A DNA stretch of 37,862 nt from contig JAFKFS010000029.1 of NCBI GenBank assembly GCA_017308115.1, positions 1-37,862 on the forward strand. Direction: 5' to 3'. Origin of the DNA: Bordetella sp. (GTDB lineage: Bacteria; Pseudomonadota; Alphaproteobacteria; Caulobacterales; Caulobacteraceae). This document shows, piece by piece, positions 8,040-17,898 of the stretch. A program made the translations under genes and the position numbers. The notes under the pieces were generated by a model. The model was not told where the DNA came from. It was given only the letters and a program-made list of their open reading frames with translations, and searched no databases. Position 1 is the first letter of the stretch. Every line of letters begins with the position of its first letter.

Positions 8040-8053
8040 TTAACGCCTCTTAA
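8040..8053 (+). promoter_or_regulatory. CtrA-like site in fliF upstream region
   Basis: Two TTAA boxes at 8040-8043 and 8050-8053 (each within TTAACGCC) are 6 bp apart. The Caulobacter CtrA consensus is TTAA-N7-TTAA, so this is one base short of canonical. Position (77 bp before the fliF start) and the known CtrA control of fliF in Caulobacter support the call. A GANTC methylation site (GATTC, 8026-8030) lies 10 bp upstream. Confidence 0.5.
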
Positions 8054-8129
8054 CGCCGCATTTACCATCCAGGCGGCAGTTTCTGCCTAGCGGGTTCGGT
8101 TCGTCCCGCGTGTGCAGGGGCGATGGCGC

Positions 8130-9770
8130 GTGGGCGGCTTCACGGAGGCTTTGAAAAGGTTCGGCATCGGACGCTTGGCCGCCATCCTGGGCGTGGCCGC
8201 GGGCGTGGCCGCCGTCCTGGTCGCCGTCATGCTGCGCGTGGACCAGGCGCCGGACGCCTTGCTCTATTCCAACCTCGACCTGCGCGAAGCGTCCGAGATC
8301 AGCTCCGCCCTGGACCAGGCGGGCATCAAATACTCCTCCAAGGGCGACGGCTCGACCATCTTCGTCAGCCGCGACGAGGTGGGCACGGCGCGCCTGATGC
8401 TGGCGGGCAAGGGGCTCGTGACCTCGGGCAGCGTCGGCTACGAGATCTTCGACAACCAGTCGGTGCTGGGCCAGACGGAGTTCCAGCAGAATCTGAACGA
8501 GCAGCGCGCCCTGCAGGGCGAGCTGTCGCGCACCATCATGTCGATGCGCGGCATCTCCTCCGCCCGCGTCCACATCACCATGCCCCGGCGCGAGATGTTC
8601 CAGGCCGCCGCCATCGACCCGACCGCCGCCGTGGTGGTGGGCCTGTCGGGCCGCGATCTGACGGCCGATCAGGTGCGCGCCATCCGCAACGTCGTCGCCT
8701 CGTCCGTGCCGAACCTGAAGCCCGAAAAGGTCACGGTGACGGACCAGGCCAACCGCACCCTGGCGGCAGGGTCCGAGGACACCGGCTTCACCTCGGCCAC
8801 CGCCGAGGCGGCCAAGGCCTCGACCGAGGCCCAGATGCAGGCCCGCATCAAGGACATCGTCGAGGGCGTGGTCGGCGCGGGGGCCGCGCGCGTCCAGGTC
8901 ACGGCCGACATCGACCACAGCCGCTCGACCACCCAGGAGCAGAAGTTCGACCCGGACGGCCAGGTCGTCCGCTCGACCTCGACCAACGGCAGCCAGTCGC
9001 AGGACACGACCGGCCAGGCCGACGGCGGCGTCACCGCGACCAACAACATTCCCGGCGGCGAGGCGCCGAATACGACGCCGATCGGTTCGACCAACTCGGA
9101 AAACACCGAGACGACCAACTACGAAATCTCCAACACCACGACGACGACGGTGAAGGAGCCCGGGGAGGTCAAGAAGCTGTCGGTCTCGGTCGCGGTCGAC
9201 GGCAAATACACCCCCGCCGCCGGCGGCAAGGGCGAGCCGACCTACGCCGCCCGCACGCCCGAGGAAGTGCAGCAGATCAAGGCCCTGGTCGCCGCCGCCG
9301 TCGGCATCGACGAGACGCGCGGCGACAAGCTGGAGGTGGTCAACGTCCGCTTCAACCGCGAGCCCTCGGCCGCGCCGGGCGAGGAGAAGGGATCGTCGCT
9401 GTTCGCCTTCGACAAGAACGACATCATGCGCGGGATCGAACTGCTGATCCTGGTGGTGACGGGTTTCGTCCTCGTCTTCTTCGTCCTGCGCCCGCTGCTG
9501 AAGGCGGCGACCGGACCTGGCGGCGCGCCGGTCGTCGTGGGGGCCAACGGCATTCCCGTCACGGCTGTGGACGCCCAGGTGGTCGGCGGCGTCCTGCCGG
9601 GCGGCGGGGCGCCGATGCTGGCCGGACCCAGCGACATGGAGCAGCGCATCGACATCGCCCGCATCGAGGGGCAGGTGAAGGCGTCCTCCATCAAGAAGGT
9701 CGCCGATTTCGTCGACAGCCATCCAGAGGAATCCACGGCGATCCTGCGCGCCTGGATGCATGAAAGCTGA
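8130..9770 (+). CDS. fliF: Flagellar MS-ring protein FliF
   Basis: About 546 residues. FliF oligomerises in the inner membrane to form the MS ring on which the basal body and export apparatus are built. A first membrane helix (about residues 14-35), a periplasmic ring-building part with [24 protein letters not shown] (YscJ/FliF fold) and [11 protein letters not shown], a low-complexity Thr/Asn/Gly linker (about 285-345), a second membrane helix (about 434-455, [21 protein letters not shown]) and a cytoplasmic FliG-binding tail are all visible. An in-frame GTG at 8112 exists; GTG 8130 is preferred because AGGGG at 8116-8120 then serves as the ribosome site. First gene of the operon; its stop overlaps the fliG start by 1 bp. 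Confidence 0.93.
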   Translation: MGGFTEALKRFGIGRLAAILGVAAGVAAVLVAVMLRVDQAPDALLYSNLDLREASEISSALDQAGIKYSSKGDGSTIFVSRDEVGTARLMLAGKGLVTSGSVGYEIFDNQSVLGQTEFQQNLNEQRALQGELSRTIMSMRGISSARVHITMPRREMFQAAAIDPTAAVVVGLSGRDLTADQVRAIRNVVASSVPNLKPEKVTVTDQANRTLAAGSEDTGFTSATAEAAKASTEAQMQARIKDIVEGVVGAGAARVQVTADIDHSRSTTQEQKFDPDGQVVRSTSTNGSQSQDTTGQADGGVTATNNIPGGEAPNTTPIGSTNSENTETTNYEISNTTTTTVKEPGEVKKLSVSVAVDGKYTPAAGGKGEPTYAARTPEEVQQIKALVAAAVGIDETRGDKLEVVNVRFNREPSAAPGEEKGSSLFAFDKNDIMRGIELLILVVTGFVLVFFVLRPLLKAATGPGGAPVVVGANGIPVTAVDAQVVGGVLPGGGAPMLAGPSDMEQRIDIARIEGQVKASSIKKVADFVDSHPEESTAILRAWMHES

Positions 9771-10807
9771 TGGCGGCGCGTTTGATGTCGAAGGGCGCGG
9801 CGGTCGATGACGCCAACAAGCTGACGGGGCCGGAAAAGGCCGCCGTCGTTCTGCTGTCTCTGGGCGAGGAGCACACCGCCCTGTGGCAGCAGCTCGACGA
9901 TGAGGAGATCAAGGAGGTCTCCCAGGCCATGGCGAGCCTGGGCAGCGTCACCGCCGCCGTGGTCGAGGCGGTGCTGGTCGAATTCGTCTCCGGCATCGGC
10001 GGGTCGGGCTCGCTGATGGGCTCTTATGAGCAGACGCAGCGTCTGCTGTCCTCCTTCATGCCCGGCGAACGGGTCGAGGCCCTGATGGAGGAGATTCGCG
10101 GTCCGGCCGGCCGCACCATGTGGGACAAGCTCGGCAATGTGAACGAGGCCGTGCTCGCCAACTATCTGAAGAACGAATATCCGCAGACGGTGGCGGTGGT
10201 CCTGTCGAAGATCAAGCCGGACCACGCCTCGCGGGTGCTGACCTCCCTGCCCGAGGACTTCGCCCTGGAGTGCGTCCAGAGGATGCTGCGCATGGAGCCG
10301 GTGCAGCGCGACATCCTCGACAAGATCGAACAGACCTTGCGCGCCGAGTTCATGTCCAACCTCGCGCGGACCTCGAAGCGCGACAGCCATGAGCTGATGG
10401 CCGACATCTTCAACAGCTTCGACCGCCAGACCGAGGCCCGCTTCATCGGCGCCCTGGAGGAACGCAACCGCGACGCGGCCGAGCGCATCCGCGCCCTGAT
10501 GTTCGTGTTCGAGGACCTGTCGCGTCTCGACCCCGGCGGGGTGCAGACCCTGTTGCGCGCGGTCGAGAAGGATCAGCTGGGCCTGGCGCTGAAGGGCGCC
10601 TCGGACGCCCTGCGCGAAATGTTCTTCTCCAACATGTCCGAGCGCGCCTCGAAGATCATGCGCGAGGACATGGATTCCATGGGGCCTGTCCGCCTCAAGG
10701 ACGTCGACAACGCCCAGATGGCCATGGTCCAGGTGGCCAAGGATCTGGCGGCGCGCGGCGAGATCATGCTGGCCGGCCAGGGCGGCGACGACGAGTTGAT
10801 CTACTGA
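9770..10807 (+). CDS. fliG: Flagellar motor switch protein FliG
   Basis: 345 residues. FliG forms the upper C ring, binds FliF through its N-terminus and interacts with the stator through its C-terminal domain. The N-terminal domain has [18 protein letters not shown]. The middle domain carries E136-Y-P-Q139, a one-residue variant of the usual EHPQ motif that contacts FliM. The C-terminal domain has the charged torque helix in the region [27 protein letters not shown]. Length matches the family. The ATG overlaps the fliF stop, and fliH starts 1 bp after its own stop, so translation is coupled. An internal ATG at 9785 is an alternative start. Confidence 0.95.
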   Translation: MAARLMSKGAAVDDANKLTGPEKAAVVLLSLGEEHTALWQQLDDEEIKEVSQAMASLGSVTAAVVEAVLVEFVSGIGGSGSLMGSYEQTQRLLSSFMPGERVEALMEEIRGPAGRTMWDKLGNVNEAVLANYLKNEYPQTVAVVLSKIKPDHASRVLTSLPEDFALECVQRMLRMEPVQRDILDKIEQTLRAEFMSNLARTSKRDSHELMADIFNSFDRQTEARFIGALEERNRDAAERIRALMFVFEDLSRLDPGGVQTLLRAVEKDQLGLALKGASDALREMFFSNMSERASKIMREDMDSMGPVRLKDVDNAQMAMVQVAKDLAARGEIMLAGQGGDDELIY

Positions 10808-10808
10808 C

Positions 10809-11486
10809 ATGACCGCGATTCCCTCCAACGCCAGACCTTTCGCCTTCGACACTGAATTCGGGGCCGACGGCGCCGTGGTGCGCGCTTCGACCTGGAGGCC
10901 GGTCAAGCGGTCATTCGCCCCGGCCGAGGTCGAGGCCCTGGTGGCCCAGGCCCGGCTGGAGGCCCGCCAGCAGGCCCTGGCCGAAGCCGAGGCTCTGCGC
11001 GCCGACGCCCTGTCGATCCTGGCGCAAACGGTGTCCCAGGCGGCGACGGCCCTGCGCGGCGTGGCCGAGGCGCACCGGCGCGAGTCCGCCGAACTGGCGC
11101 TGGCGGCCGCCCGGGTCATGGCTTCGGCCGCCTTCGACCGTTTCCCGCGCCGTCCTCTGGAGGCCGCCATCGAGGCCCTGGGGCAGGAGATGGACGCCAC
11201 GCCGCGCCTCCTGATCCGCGCCTCGGGCCTGGATGAGGACGGCCGCGCCCAGATCGAGGCTCTTTGCGCCCAGGCGGGGTTCTCCGGCCTGGTGGTGTTC
11301 CGCGACGAGCCGCACCGGCCCGCCGCCGCCTTCGCCCTGGAATGGGCCGACGGCCGCGCCGAGTTCGATCCCGCCGAGGCGGAAGGCCGCGTGGCCGCCG
11401 CCCTCGACGCCGCCCTGGCCGCCGAAGCCGGCCACGCCGAGCCGTCGCCCCTGGAAGGCGACGCCCATGACAGGAGGGGCTTCTGA
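10809..11486 (+). CDS. fliH: Flagellar assembly protein FliH (FlbE)
   Basis: 225 residues, identified mainly by position between fliG and fliN, where Caulobacter has flbE/fliH. The protein is Ala/Glu/Arg-rich with a long predicted helix (about residues 38-100) as in FliH/YscL proteins that bind and restrain the FliI ATPase and link it to the C ring. The C-terminal half has RLLIRASGLDEDGRAQIEALC and FALEWADGRAEFD, resembling the globular C-domain of FliH. Sequence conservation of this family is low, so neighbourhood carries much of the weight. The stop overlaps the fliN start by 1 bp. Confidence 0.85.
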   Translation: MTAIPSNARPFAFDTEFGADGAVVRASTWRPVKRSFAPAEVEALVAQARLEARQQALAEAEALRADALSILAQTVSQAATALRGVAEAHRRESAELALAAARVMASAAFDRFPRRPLEAAIEALGQEMDATPRLLIRASGLDEDGRAQIEALCAQAGFSGLVVFRDEPHRPAAAFALEWADGRAEFDPAEAEGRVAAALDAALAAEAGHAEPSPLEGDAHDRRGF

Positions 11487-11818
11487 TGGCCACCGACGAT
11501 CTTTCGCTCGAGGAATTCGGCGAATCCACCGCACTGAACCTGGCCGACGAGGGCGGCGAGAAATCGGCCGCCGACCTGGCGCCCGTCTTCGACGTGCCGG
11601 TCAACATCTCGGCCGTTCTGGGCAAGGCGCACATGTCGGTCGCCCAGCTGCTGAAGCTCAACAAGGGCTCGGTGCTGGAGCTCGACCGCAAGGTCGGCGA
11701 GGCGATCGACATCTTCGTCAACAACCGCCTGGTGGCGCGCGGCGAGGTCGTCGTCGTCGAGGACCGCCTGGGCGTGACCATGACGGAAATCATCAAGACC
11801 GAGGACAAGGGCGCCTGA
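11486..11818 (+). CDS. fliN: Flagellar motor switch protein FliN
   Basis: 110 residues, containing one SpoA/FliN domain from about residue 32 to 105: FDVPVNISAVLGKAHMSVAQLLKLNKGSV, then LELDRKVGEAIDIFVNNRLVARGEVVVVEDRLGV, a near-textbook FliN sequence. FliN forms the lower C ring, docks the FliH-FliI export ATPase and takes part in switching. The start overlaps the fliH stop; flbD follows after 41 bp. Confidence 0.95.
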   Translation: MATDDLSLEEFGESTALNLADEGGEKSAADLAPVFDVPVNISAVLGKAHMSVAQLLKLNKGSVLELDRKVGEAIDIFVNNRLVARGEVVVVEDRLGVTMTEIIKTEDKGA

Positions 11819-11859
11819 TCGGCCGCCTCGTCATCGACAGGATTTGAAGGAGTAGGGCG

Positions 11860-13272
11860 ATGCGTCTTCTGGTGGTGGGCCGGCTCAGCGGGCAACTGGC
11901 GACGGCGGTGAAGATGGCCATGGCGCACGGCGCCAAGGTCCAGCACGTCGAACGCGCCGATCAGGCGACCGAGCAACTGCGCCGGGGGCAGGGCGCGGAC
12001 CTGCTGATGGTCGACTACCGCATCGACATCGCCGCCCTGATCGCCGCCAACGACGCCGAGCGCATCCATGTGCCGGTCGTGGCCTGCGGCGTCGACGCCG
12101 ACGCCAAGGAGGCGGCCGACGCCATCCGCGCGGGGGCCAAGGAGTTCATCCCCCTGCCGCCCGAGGCGGACCTGATCGCCGCCGTCCTGTCCGCCGTGGC
12201 CGACGACGAGCGGCCGATGATCTCGGCCGACCCGGCGATGAAGTCGGTGATCCAGCTGGCCGACCAGGTGGCGCGCTCGGAGGCCTCCATCCTGATCACC
12301 GGCGAAAGCGGCGTCGGCAAGGAGGTGATGGCGCGCTATCTGCACACCCACTCGCGCCGCGCCGACAAGGCCTTCATCAGCGTCAACTGCGCCGCCATTC
12401 CCGACAACCTGCTGGAGTCCGAGCTGTTCGGCCACGAGAAGGGGGCCTTCACCGGCGCCGTGGCCCGCCGCATCGGCAAGTTCGAGGAGGCCGACGGCGG
12501 CACCCTGCTGCTGGACGAAATCAGCGAGATGGACGCCCGGCTTCAGGCCAAGCTGCTGCGCGCCATCCAGGAGCGGGTGATCGACCGCGTCGGCGGGTCC
12601 AAGCCCGTGCCGGTCAACATCCGCATCATCGCCACCTCCAACCGCGACCTGGCCAAGGCCGTGGCCGAGGGGACCTTCCGCGAAGACCTGCTGTACCGGC
12701 TGAACGTGGTGAACCTGCGCCTGCCGTCCTTGCGCGAACGTCCGGGCGACATCGCCGTCCTGGCCGATCACTTCGTCAAGAAGTACGCCGCCGCCAACGG
12801 CGTGCCGCCGCGCGCCATCGGACCCGAAGCCAGGCGCGCCCTGGTCGGCCACCGCTGGCCCGGCAACGTGCGCGAGCTGGAGAACGCCATGCACCGCGCC
12901 GTCCTGCTGGCGGCGGTGACGGAGATCGACGTCGACGCCATCCGTCTGCCGGACGGCCGTCCTCTGCTGGGCGGGGAGGGGGCTCAGGCCGCGCCCGCCG
13001 CCTCGGCCTATGACGCGGGCGTGGCCGGTCAGGCGGCCCAGCTAGCCGACGCCGTGACCCGCAGCTTCGTCGGTCAGACGGTGGCCGAGATGGAGAAGAC
13101 CCTGATCCTGGACACGCTCAGCCACTGCCTGGGCAACCGCACCCATGCGGCGACGATCCTGGGCATCTCCATCCGCACCCTGCGCAACAAGCTGAACGAA
13201 TACGCCGACGCGGGCACGCCGATCCCGGCGCCTCAGTCCGGCGTCGCGGCCGCTTACGGCGCGGCGGGCTGA
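11860..13272 (+). CDS. flbD: Sigma54-dependent transcriptional activator FlbD
   Basis: 470 residues. An N-terminal receiver-like domain (1-115) lacks the acidic pocket ([11 protein letters not shown]) although an Asp remains at D52 (MVDYR), which fits Caulobacter FlbD, a regulator reported to be controlled by FliX rather than by normal phosphorylation. The AAA+ sigma54-interaction domain has Walker A GESGVGKE from residue 148, the sigma54-contact loop GAFTGA from residue 195, and [13 protein letters not shown] as Walker B. A Fis-type helix-turn-helix lies at the C-terminus ([20 protein letters not shown]). It activates late flagellar genes once the basal body is assembled. AAGGAG at 11847-11852 fixes the start. 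Possible targets in this window are the sigma54 promoters at 29577 and 36384. Confidence 0.93.
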   Translation: MRLLVVGRLSGQLATAVKMAMAHGAKVQHVERADQATEQLRRGQGADLLMVDYRIDIAALIAANDAERIHVPVVACGVDADAKEAADAIRAGAKEFIPLPPEADLIAAVLSAVADDERPMISADPAMKSVIQLADQVARSEASILITGESGVGKEVMARYLHTHSRRADKAFISVNCAAIPDNLLESELFGHEKGAFTGAVARRIGKFEEADGGTLLLDEISEMDARLQAKLLRAIQERVIDRVGGSKPVPVNIRIIATSNRDLAKAVAEGTFREDLLYRLNVVNLRLPSLRERPGDIAVLADHFVKKYAAANGVPPRAIGPEARRALVGHRWPGNVRELENAMHRAVLLAAVTEIDVDAIRLPDGRPLLGGEGAQAAPAASAYDAGVAGQAAQLADAVTRSFVGQTVAEMEKTLILDTLSHCLGNRTHAATILGISIRTLRNKLNEYADAGTPIPAPQSGVAAAYGAAG

Positions 13273-13276
13273 TCCG

Positions 13277-14161
13277 ATGCGCGCGGACCGTCGCACCCTG
13301 CTGATCGGCGCGGGGGCTCTGGCTCTGGGAGCCTGTGCGCGGCCGACAGAGCCTGCGGCGTCCGAACCGGCCGTGTTCGACCTGGACCTGTCGGCGCTGG
13401 AGGCCCGCCACGGCGGCCGTCTGGGCGTCTCGGCCGCGACCGAGGGCCAGCGCGCCGCCTGGCGCGGCGACGAACGGTTCGTCTATTGCTCGACCTTCAA
13501 GATGTATCTGGCGGCGGCGACCCTGCTGCGCGTCCAGGCGGGGCAGGAACGGCTGGACCGGGCGATCCCGGTGACGCAGGCCGACATGATCTCCCACGCC
13601 CCGGTCACGGAACCGGCGGTCGGTTCGACCTTGACGATCGAGCAGTTGATGAAGGGGACGGTCGAGGTCAGCGACAACCCCGCCGCCAACATCCTGATCC
13701 GCGAAATGGGCGGGCTGGAGCCCTTCCGCGCCTTCTATCGCGGCATCGGCGATGACAGCACGCGCGTCGACCGGCTCGAGCCCGAGATGAATCGGGAGGA
13801 CGGCGACAAGGACACCATCACGCCCGATCAGTCGGTGCGGAACATCCAGCGTCTTCTCGTTGCGGCCGACACGCCGCTGAGCCCGGCGTCGAAGGCCCTG
13901 CTGATGCGCTGGCTGATCGATACGCCGACGGGCCAGGGGCGGATCAAGGCGGGCGTCCCCGCCGGCTGGACTGTGGCGCACAAGACCGGCACCGGCGGCT
14001 ATGGCCCGACCAACGACATCGGCCTGATCCTGCCGCCGAACGGGCCCGCTATCGCCATCGCGGTCTATTTCCACGCCACGAAGGAATCGACCGACGCCCA
14101 GCGCGAGATGGTGATCGCCGATGCGACCCGGCAGGCGCTCAAGGCGCTGGGGCATGGTTGA
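13277..14161 (+). CDS. bla: Class A beta-lactamase, lipoprotein
   Basis: 294 residues with every class A motif: S72-T-F-K75 (S70xxK), S132-D-N134, E168xxxN172 (E166/N170 pair of the omega loop) and K236-T-G. It would hydrolyse beta-lactams in the periplasm through an acyl-serine intermediate. The N-terminus has a double Arg (DRRTLLIG) and a lipobox LGAC with C20, so it is probably a Tat- or Sec-exported lipoprotein. C71 precedes the active serine, as in L2-type and carbapenemase enzymes, but the partner Cys after KTG is absent (KTGTGG), so the carbapenemase disulfide cannot form. It sits 4 bp after flbD and 47 bp before flhA, in the same direction, and may be read from the flagellar transcript. 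Confidence 0.93.
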   Translation: MRADRRTLLIGAGALALGACARPTEPAASEPAVFDLDLSALEARHGGRLGVSAATEGQRAAWRGDERFVYCSTFKMYLAAATLLRVQAGQERLDRAIPVTQADMISHAPVTEPAVGSTLTIEQLMKGTVEVSDNPAANILIREMGGLEPFRAFYRGIGDDSTRVDRLEPEMNREDGDKDTITPDQSVRNIQRLLVAADTPLSPASKALLMRWLIDTPTGQGRIKAGVPAGWTVAHKTGTGGYGPTNDIGLILPPNGPAIAIAVYFHATKESTDAQREMVIADATRQALKALGHG

Positions 14162-14208
14162 GACCCGGCGAATCCTGTCATCAGGCGCCATGAGCTGCGC
14201 TCGTCGTC

Positions 14209-16308
14209 ATGGCTGACGCGCCGATCCTGATGAAGGACGGCCTGGCGCGCCCCACCGGGCGCGACGCGCTCGGCTGGCTGCTGCGCGGCGAGGTGGGCAT
14301 GGCGGTCGGCGTCATCGCCGTCATCATGCTGCTGATCGTGCCGATCCCGAAGATGCTTCTGGATCTGCTGCTGGCGATCTCGCTGGTGTCCAGCGTGCTG
14401 ATCCTGATGACGGCCGTGATGATGAAGCGGCCGCTGGACTTCGCCATCTTCCCGACGGTGCTGCTGGTCTCGACGCTGTACCGGCTGGGGCTGAACCTGG
14501 CCTCGACGCGGCTGATCCTTAGCCACGGCCAGGAAGGCCACGACAGCGCCGGCAAGATCATCCAGGCCTTCGGCGAGCTGATGATGGGAGGCAACTTCAT
14601 CATCGGGGTGATCATCTTCGCCATTCTGCTGGTGGTGAACTTCGTGGTCATCACCAAGGGCGCGACCCGGATCGCCGAGGTCTCGGCCCGCTTCACCCTG
14701 GACTCCATGCCGGGCAAGCAGATGGCCATCGACGCCGACCTGTCGGCGGGCCTGATCAACGAGGACCAGGCCAAGCTGCGCCGCAAGGAGCTGGAGCAGG
14801 AATCGACCTTCTTCGGCGCCATGGACGGCGCCTCCAAATTCGTGCGCGGCGACGCCGTGGCGGGCCTGATCATCACCTTCATCAATGTGATCGGCGGCCT
14901 GCTGATCGGGGTGCTGCAGCACGGCATGCCGGCCATGGACGCCGCCAACACCTATGTGCAGCTGACCGTCGGCGACGGCCTGGTGACTCAGATTCCGGCC
15001 ATCATCGTTTCGGTCGCGGCGGGCTTCCTGGTGACCAAGGCCGGGGTCGAGGGCTCGGCCGACAAGGCGTTCGTCACCCAGCTGGCCACCAATCCGGTGT
15101 CCCTGGGCGTGGTGTCGGGCACGGCGGGGCTGATCGGCCTGATTCCGGGGATGCCGTTGCTGCCTTTCGCGGCGCTGGCGCTGGGCACGGGGTTCATGGC
15201 CTGGAGGCTGGGCCGCGACCGGCTGAAGCCGCCGCCCGCCGAGCCTGTCGACCTCAAGCCCAAGGAGGACGTCGAGGAGCCGATCGCCACCGCCCTGACC
15301 ATCGACGAGGTGAAGATCGAACTGGGCTACGCCCTGCTGGCCCTGATCAACGATCTGGAGGGGCGGCGCCTGACGGACCAGATCCGCGCCCTGCGCCGTT
15401 CGCTGGCCCAGGAGTACGGCTTCGTCATGCCCAGCGTGCGCATCCTGGACAACATGCGCCTGTCCAATCAGGGCTACGCCATCCGCATCAAGGAGATGGA
15501 CGCCGGCTCGGGCGAGGTGCGCCTGGGCTCGCTGATGGCCATGGACCCGGCGGGGCGTCAGGTCGAACTGCCTGGCGAACACACGCGCGAGCCCGCCTTC
15601 GGCCTGCCCGCCACCTGGATCGACGAGTCCCTGCGCGAAGAGGCGACCTTCCGCGGCTACACCATCGTCGATCCCTCCACGGTGCTGACGACGCATCTGA
15701 CCGAAATCCTCAAGGAGAACATGGCCGAGCTGCTCTCCTACGCCGAGGTGCAGAAGCTGCTGAAGGAGCTGAAGGGCGAGGAGCAGAAGCTGGTCGAGGA
15801 ACTGATCCCCTCGGTCGTCACCGTCACCACCCTGCAAAGGGTGCTGCAAAGCCTGCTGCGCGAGAAGGTCTCTATCCGCGACCTGCCCGCCATCCTGGAA
15901 GGCCTGGCCGAGGCGGCGCCCCACACCACCAGCGTCGCCACCCTGGTCGAGCATGTCCGCAGCCGCCTGGCGCGTCAGCTGTGCTGGCAGAACAAGGCCG
16001 ACGACGGCGCCCTGCCCATCGTCACCCTGTCGCCGGAGTGGGAGCAGGCCTTCGCCGAGAGCCTGGTCGGGCCGGGCGAGGACAAGCAGCTGGCCATGGC
16101 GCCCAGCAAGCTTCAGGATTTCATCCGCGCCGTCCGCGACGTGTTCGAGCGCGCCGCCATGACGGGCGAGAATCCGGTCCTGCTGACCGGCCCCCAGGCG
16201 CGCCCCTATGTCCGTTCGATCATCGAACGCTTCCGGGGACAGACGGTGGTGATGAGCCAGAACGAGATTCACCCCAAGGCCCGCCTCAGGACCGTCGGAA
16301 CGGTCTAG
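14209..16308 (+). CDS. flhA: Flagellar export-gate protein FlhA
   Basis: 699 residues, the full length of FlhA. About eight membrane helices fill residues 25-325. The family signature is at about 154-172, RIAEVSARFTLDSMPGKQM, a cytoplasmic loop needed for energy coupling. A linker with PVDLKPKEDVEEP leads to the large cytoplasmic domain (about 350-699), which forms the nonameric ring that docks chaperone-substrate complexes. It acts in the flagellar type III export gate with FlhB, FliP, FliQ and FliR, none of which is in the window. No strong ribosome site precedes ATG 14209; weak translation or coupling to upstream genes is possible. Confidence 0.96.
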   Translation: MADAPILMKDGLARPTGRDALGWLLRGEVGMAVGVIAVIMLLIVPIPKMLLDLLLAISLVSSVLILMTAVMMKRPLDFAIFPTVLLVSTLYRLGLNLASTRLILSHGQEGHDSAGKIIQAFGELMMGGNFIIGVIIFAILLVVNFVVITKGATRIAEVSARFTLDSMPGKQMAIDADLSAGLINEDQAKLRRKELEQESTFFGAMDGASKFVRGDAVAGLIITFINVIGGLLIGVLQHGMPAMDAANTYVQLTVGDGLVTQIPAIIVSVAAGFLVTKAGVEGSADKAFVTQLATNPVSLGVVSGTAGLIGLIPGMPLLPFAALALGTGFMAWRLGRDRLKPPPAEPVDLKPKEDVEEPIATALTIDEVKIELGYALLALINDLEGRRLTDQIRALRRSLAQEYGFVMPSVRILDNMRLSNQGYAIRIKEMDAGSGEVRLGSLMAMDPAGRQVELPGEHTREPAFGLPATWIDESLREEATFRGYTIVDPSTVLTTHLTEILKENMAELLSYAEVQKLLKELKGEEQKLVEELIPSVVTVTTLQRVLQSLLREKVSIRDLPAILEGLAEAAPHTTSVATLVEHVRSRLARQLCWQNKADDGALPIVTLSPEWEQAFAESLVGPGEDKQLAMAPSKLQDFIRAVRDVFERAAMTGENPVLLTGPQARPYVRSIIERFRGQTVVMSQNEIHPKARLRTVGTV

Positions 16309-16362
16309 GTCGGCGCGGGTTAATGGCTGGACACGGCCCCGGCGGCCAATAAGGTTCGCAGC

Positions 16363-17898
16363 ATGAAACGCATTCGGCCGGCCCTGCGCACCTTCGGAAC
16401 CTTCCTGCGCACCCCGACCCTCAGCCGCTCCATCATCGCTCTTCTGGCCCTGGCGCTGCTGCTGCTGCTGGCGGTCAATACGGCGACGCTGGTGATGATC
16501 CAGCGCACCTCCCGCTACAACGACACGGTCGATCACAGCCAGCAGGTGCGTCTGGCGGCGAAGGACACGGTGATGCTGCTCGCCGATGCGGAGACGGGCC
16601 AGCGCGGCTTCATGCTGACGGCGCGGGCCGAATATCTGAGCGTGCACGACAACGCCGTCGCCAGGCTGCCGGGGGTTCTGGATCGCCTGGAGACCCTGGT
16701 GCGGAATGACCCCGAGTCCTCGGCCCGCGTGGCCAAGGTCAAGCGGATGGCCCGCGATCGGCTGGCCCTGATGGACGAAACCATCGACCTGACCCGGACG
16801 GGCCGCATCGGCGAGGCGGTGTCGCGCATTCGCGGCGGCCAGGGCAAGGCGCTGACGGACGCCATGCGGGTCGAACTGGCCGCCATCGACGCCATCGAGG
16901 CGCGACGCCTGGCCGAACGCACCCGCCAGTCGGAATGGGCCCAGGCGGTGACCGTGGCGGTCAACGCCCTGGCCGGGCTGCTGATCCTGGTTCTGGCGGG
17001 GATCAGCGTCTGGATGGTGCGCCGCTATGTGGCTGAGATCGAGGCGGCGCATTTCGAACTGGACCGGGTCAATGCGGGGCTGGAGAACGAGGTGCGCGCC
17101 CGCACGGCCGAACTGACCCGGGCCAATGAGGAGATTCAGCGCTTCGCCTATATCGTCAGCCACGATCTGCGCGCGCCCCTGGTCAACGTCATGGGCTACA
17201 CCTCCGAACTGGAGCAGGTGGCCAGGATGGCGGACGAGCAGCTGACGGCGTTCGAGACGGCCCGGCCCGGCGCGGTGGACCCCGAGGCCCTGCGCGCCGT
17301 GCGCGAGGACGCGCCCGAGGCGGTGGGCTTCATCCGCACCTCGACGGCCAAGATGGATCGCTTGATCAACGCCATCCTGCGTCTGTCGCGCGAAGGGCGA
17401 CGCGCCCTGGCGCCCGAACCGCTGGACATGACCCGTCTGGTCCGCTCCATCGCCGACACCGTCCACCACCAGGTCGCCGAGGCGGGCGGCGAGATCGTGG
17501 TCGGGCCTCTGCCGGTGCTGGAGAGCGACCGCCTGGCGGTGGAGCAGATATTCGGCAATCTGATCGACAACGGAGTGAAGTATCAGCAGCCCGACCGCCC
17601 CGTCCGCGTCGAGATTCAGGGGCAGGCGCTGCCCGACGGCTGGGTCGAGTATCGCGTCATCGACAACGGCCGGGGCGTCTCGCCCAAGGACCATGAGCGG
17701 ATTTTCGAACTCTTCCGCCGCTCGGGCAAGCAGGACAGGCCGGGCGAGGGGCTGGGCCTGGCCTTCGTGCGCAACATCGTGCGGCGTCTCGGAGGCTCGA
17801 TCGAGATCGAATCAGAACTGGGCCAGGGGTCGACTTTCCACCTGAAATTTCCGAAACATCTGCCTATGCTGGTCGACTACCAAGGAGAACGCCTGTGA
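16363..17898 (+). CDS. Membrane sensor histidine kinase with CHASE3 domain
   Basis: 511 residues. Membrane helix 1 at about 24-45, a periplasmic helical CHASE3 sensor domain (about 46-190, with the typical LLADAETGQRGFMLTA block), membrane helix 2 at about 197-220, a coiled-coil connector, then HisKA with the phospho-accepting H267 in IVSHDLRAPL and an HATPase_c domain (LIDNGVKY N-box, DNGRGVS G1, GEGLGLAFV G2). The CHASE3 ligand is unknown. The stop codon overlaps the start of the receiver gene (GTGA), and ribosome site AAGGAG for that gene lies in its last codons. The kinase therefore probably phosphorylates the next gene product. Confidence 0.93.
   Translation: MKRIRPALRTFGTFLRTPTLSRSIIALLALALLLLLAVNTATLVMIQRTSRYNDTVDHSQQVRLAAKDTVMLLADAETGQRGFMLTARAEYLSVHDNAVARLPGVLDRLETLVRNDPESSARVAKVKRMARDRLALMDETIDLTRTGRIGEAVSRIRGGQGKALTDAMRVELAAIDAIEARRLAERTRQSEWAQAVTVAVNALAGLLILVLAGISVWMVRRYVAEIEAAHFELDRVNAGLENEVRARTAELTRANEEIQRFAYIVSHDLRAPLVNVMGYTSELEQVARMADEQLTAFETARPGAVDPEALRAVREDAPEAVGFIRTSTAKMDRLINAILRLSREGRRALAPEPLDMTRLVRSIADTVHHQVAEAGGEIVVGPLPVLESDRLAVEQIFGNLIDNGVKYQQPDRPVRVEIQGQALPDGWVEYRVIDNGRGVSPKDHERIFELFRRSGKQDRPGEGLGLAFVRNIVRRLGGSIEIESELGQGSTFHLKFPKHLPMLVDYQGERL

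Noticed and set aside
6158-8068. Minus-strand open frame antisense to leucine dehydrogenase
   Set aside because: Crosses a terminator and the hydrolase/dehydrogenase boundary and has no recognisable domain.
13277-14161. Beta-lactamase considered as a carbapenemase because of the Cys before the active serine
   Set aside because: The second cysteine of the carbapenemase disulfide (after KTG) is Gly here; L2-type non-carbapenemase enzymes also have CSTFK.
14065-17694. Very long open frame on the minus strand (about 1200 codons) antisense to flhA and the CHASE3 kinase
   Set aside because: The translation is a low-complexity Gln/His/Asp/Gly/Arg sequence without domains, produced by high third-position GC in flhA and the kinase, which have clear family motifs.
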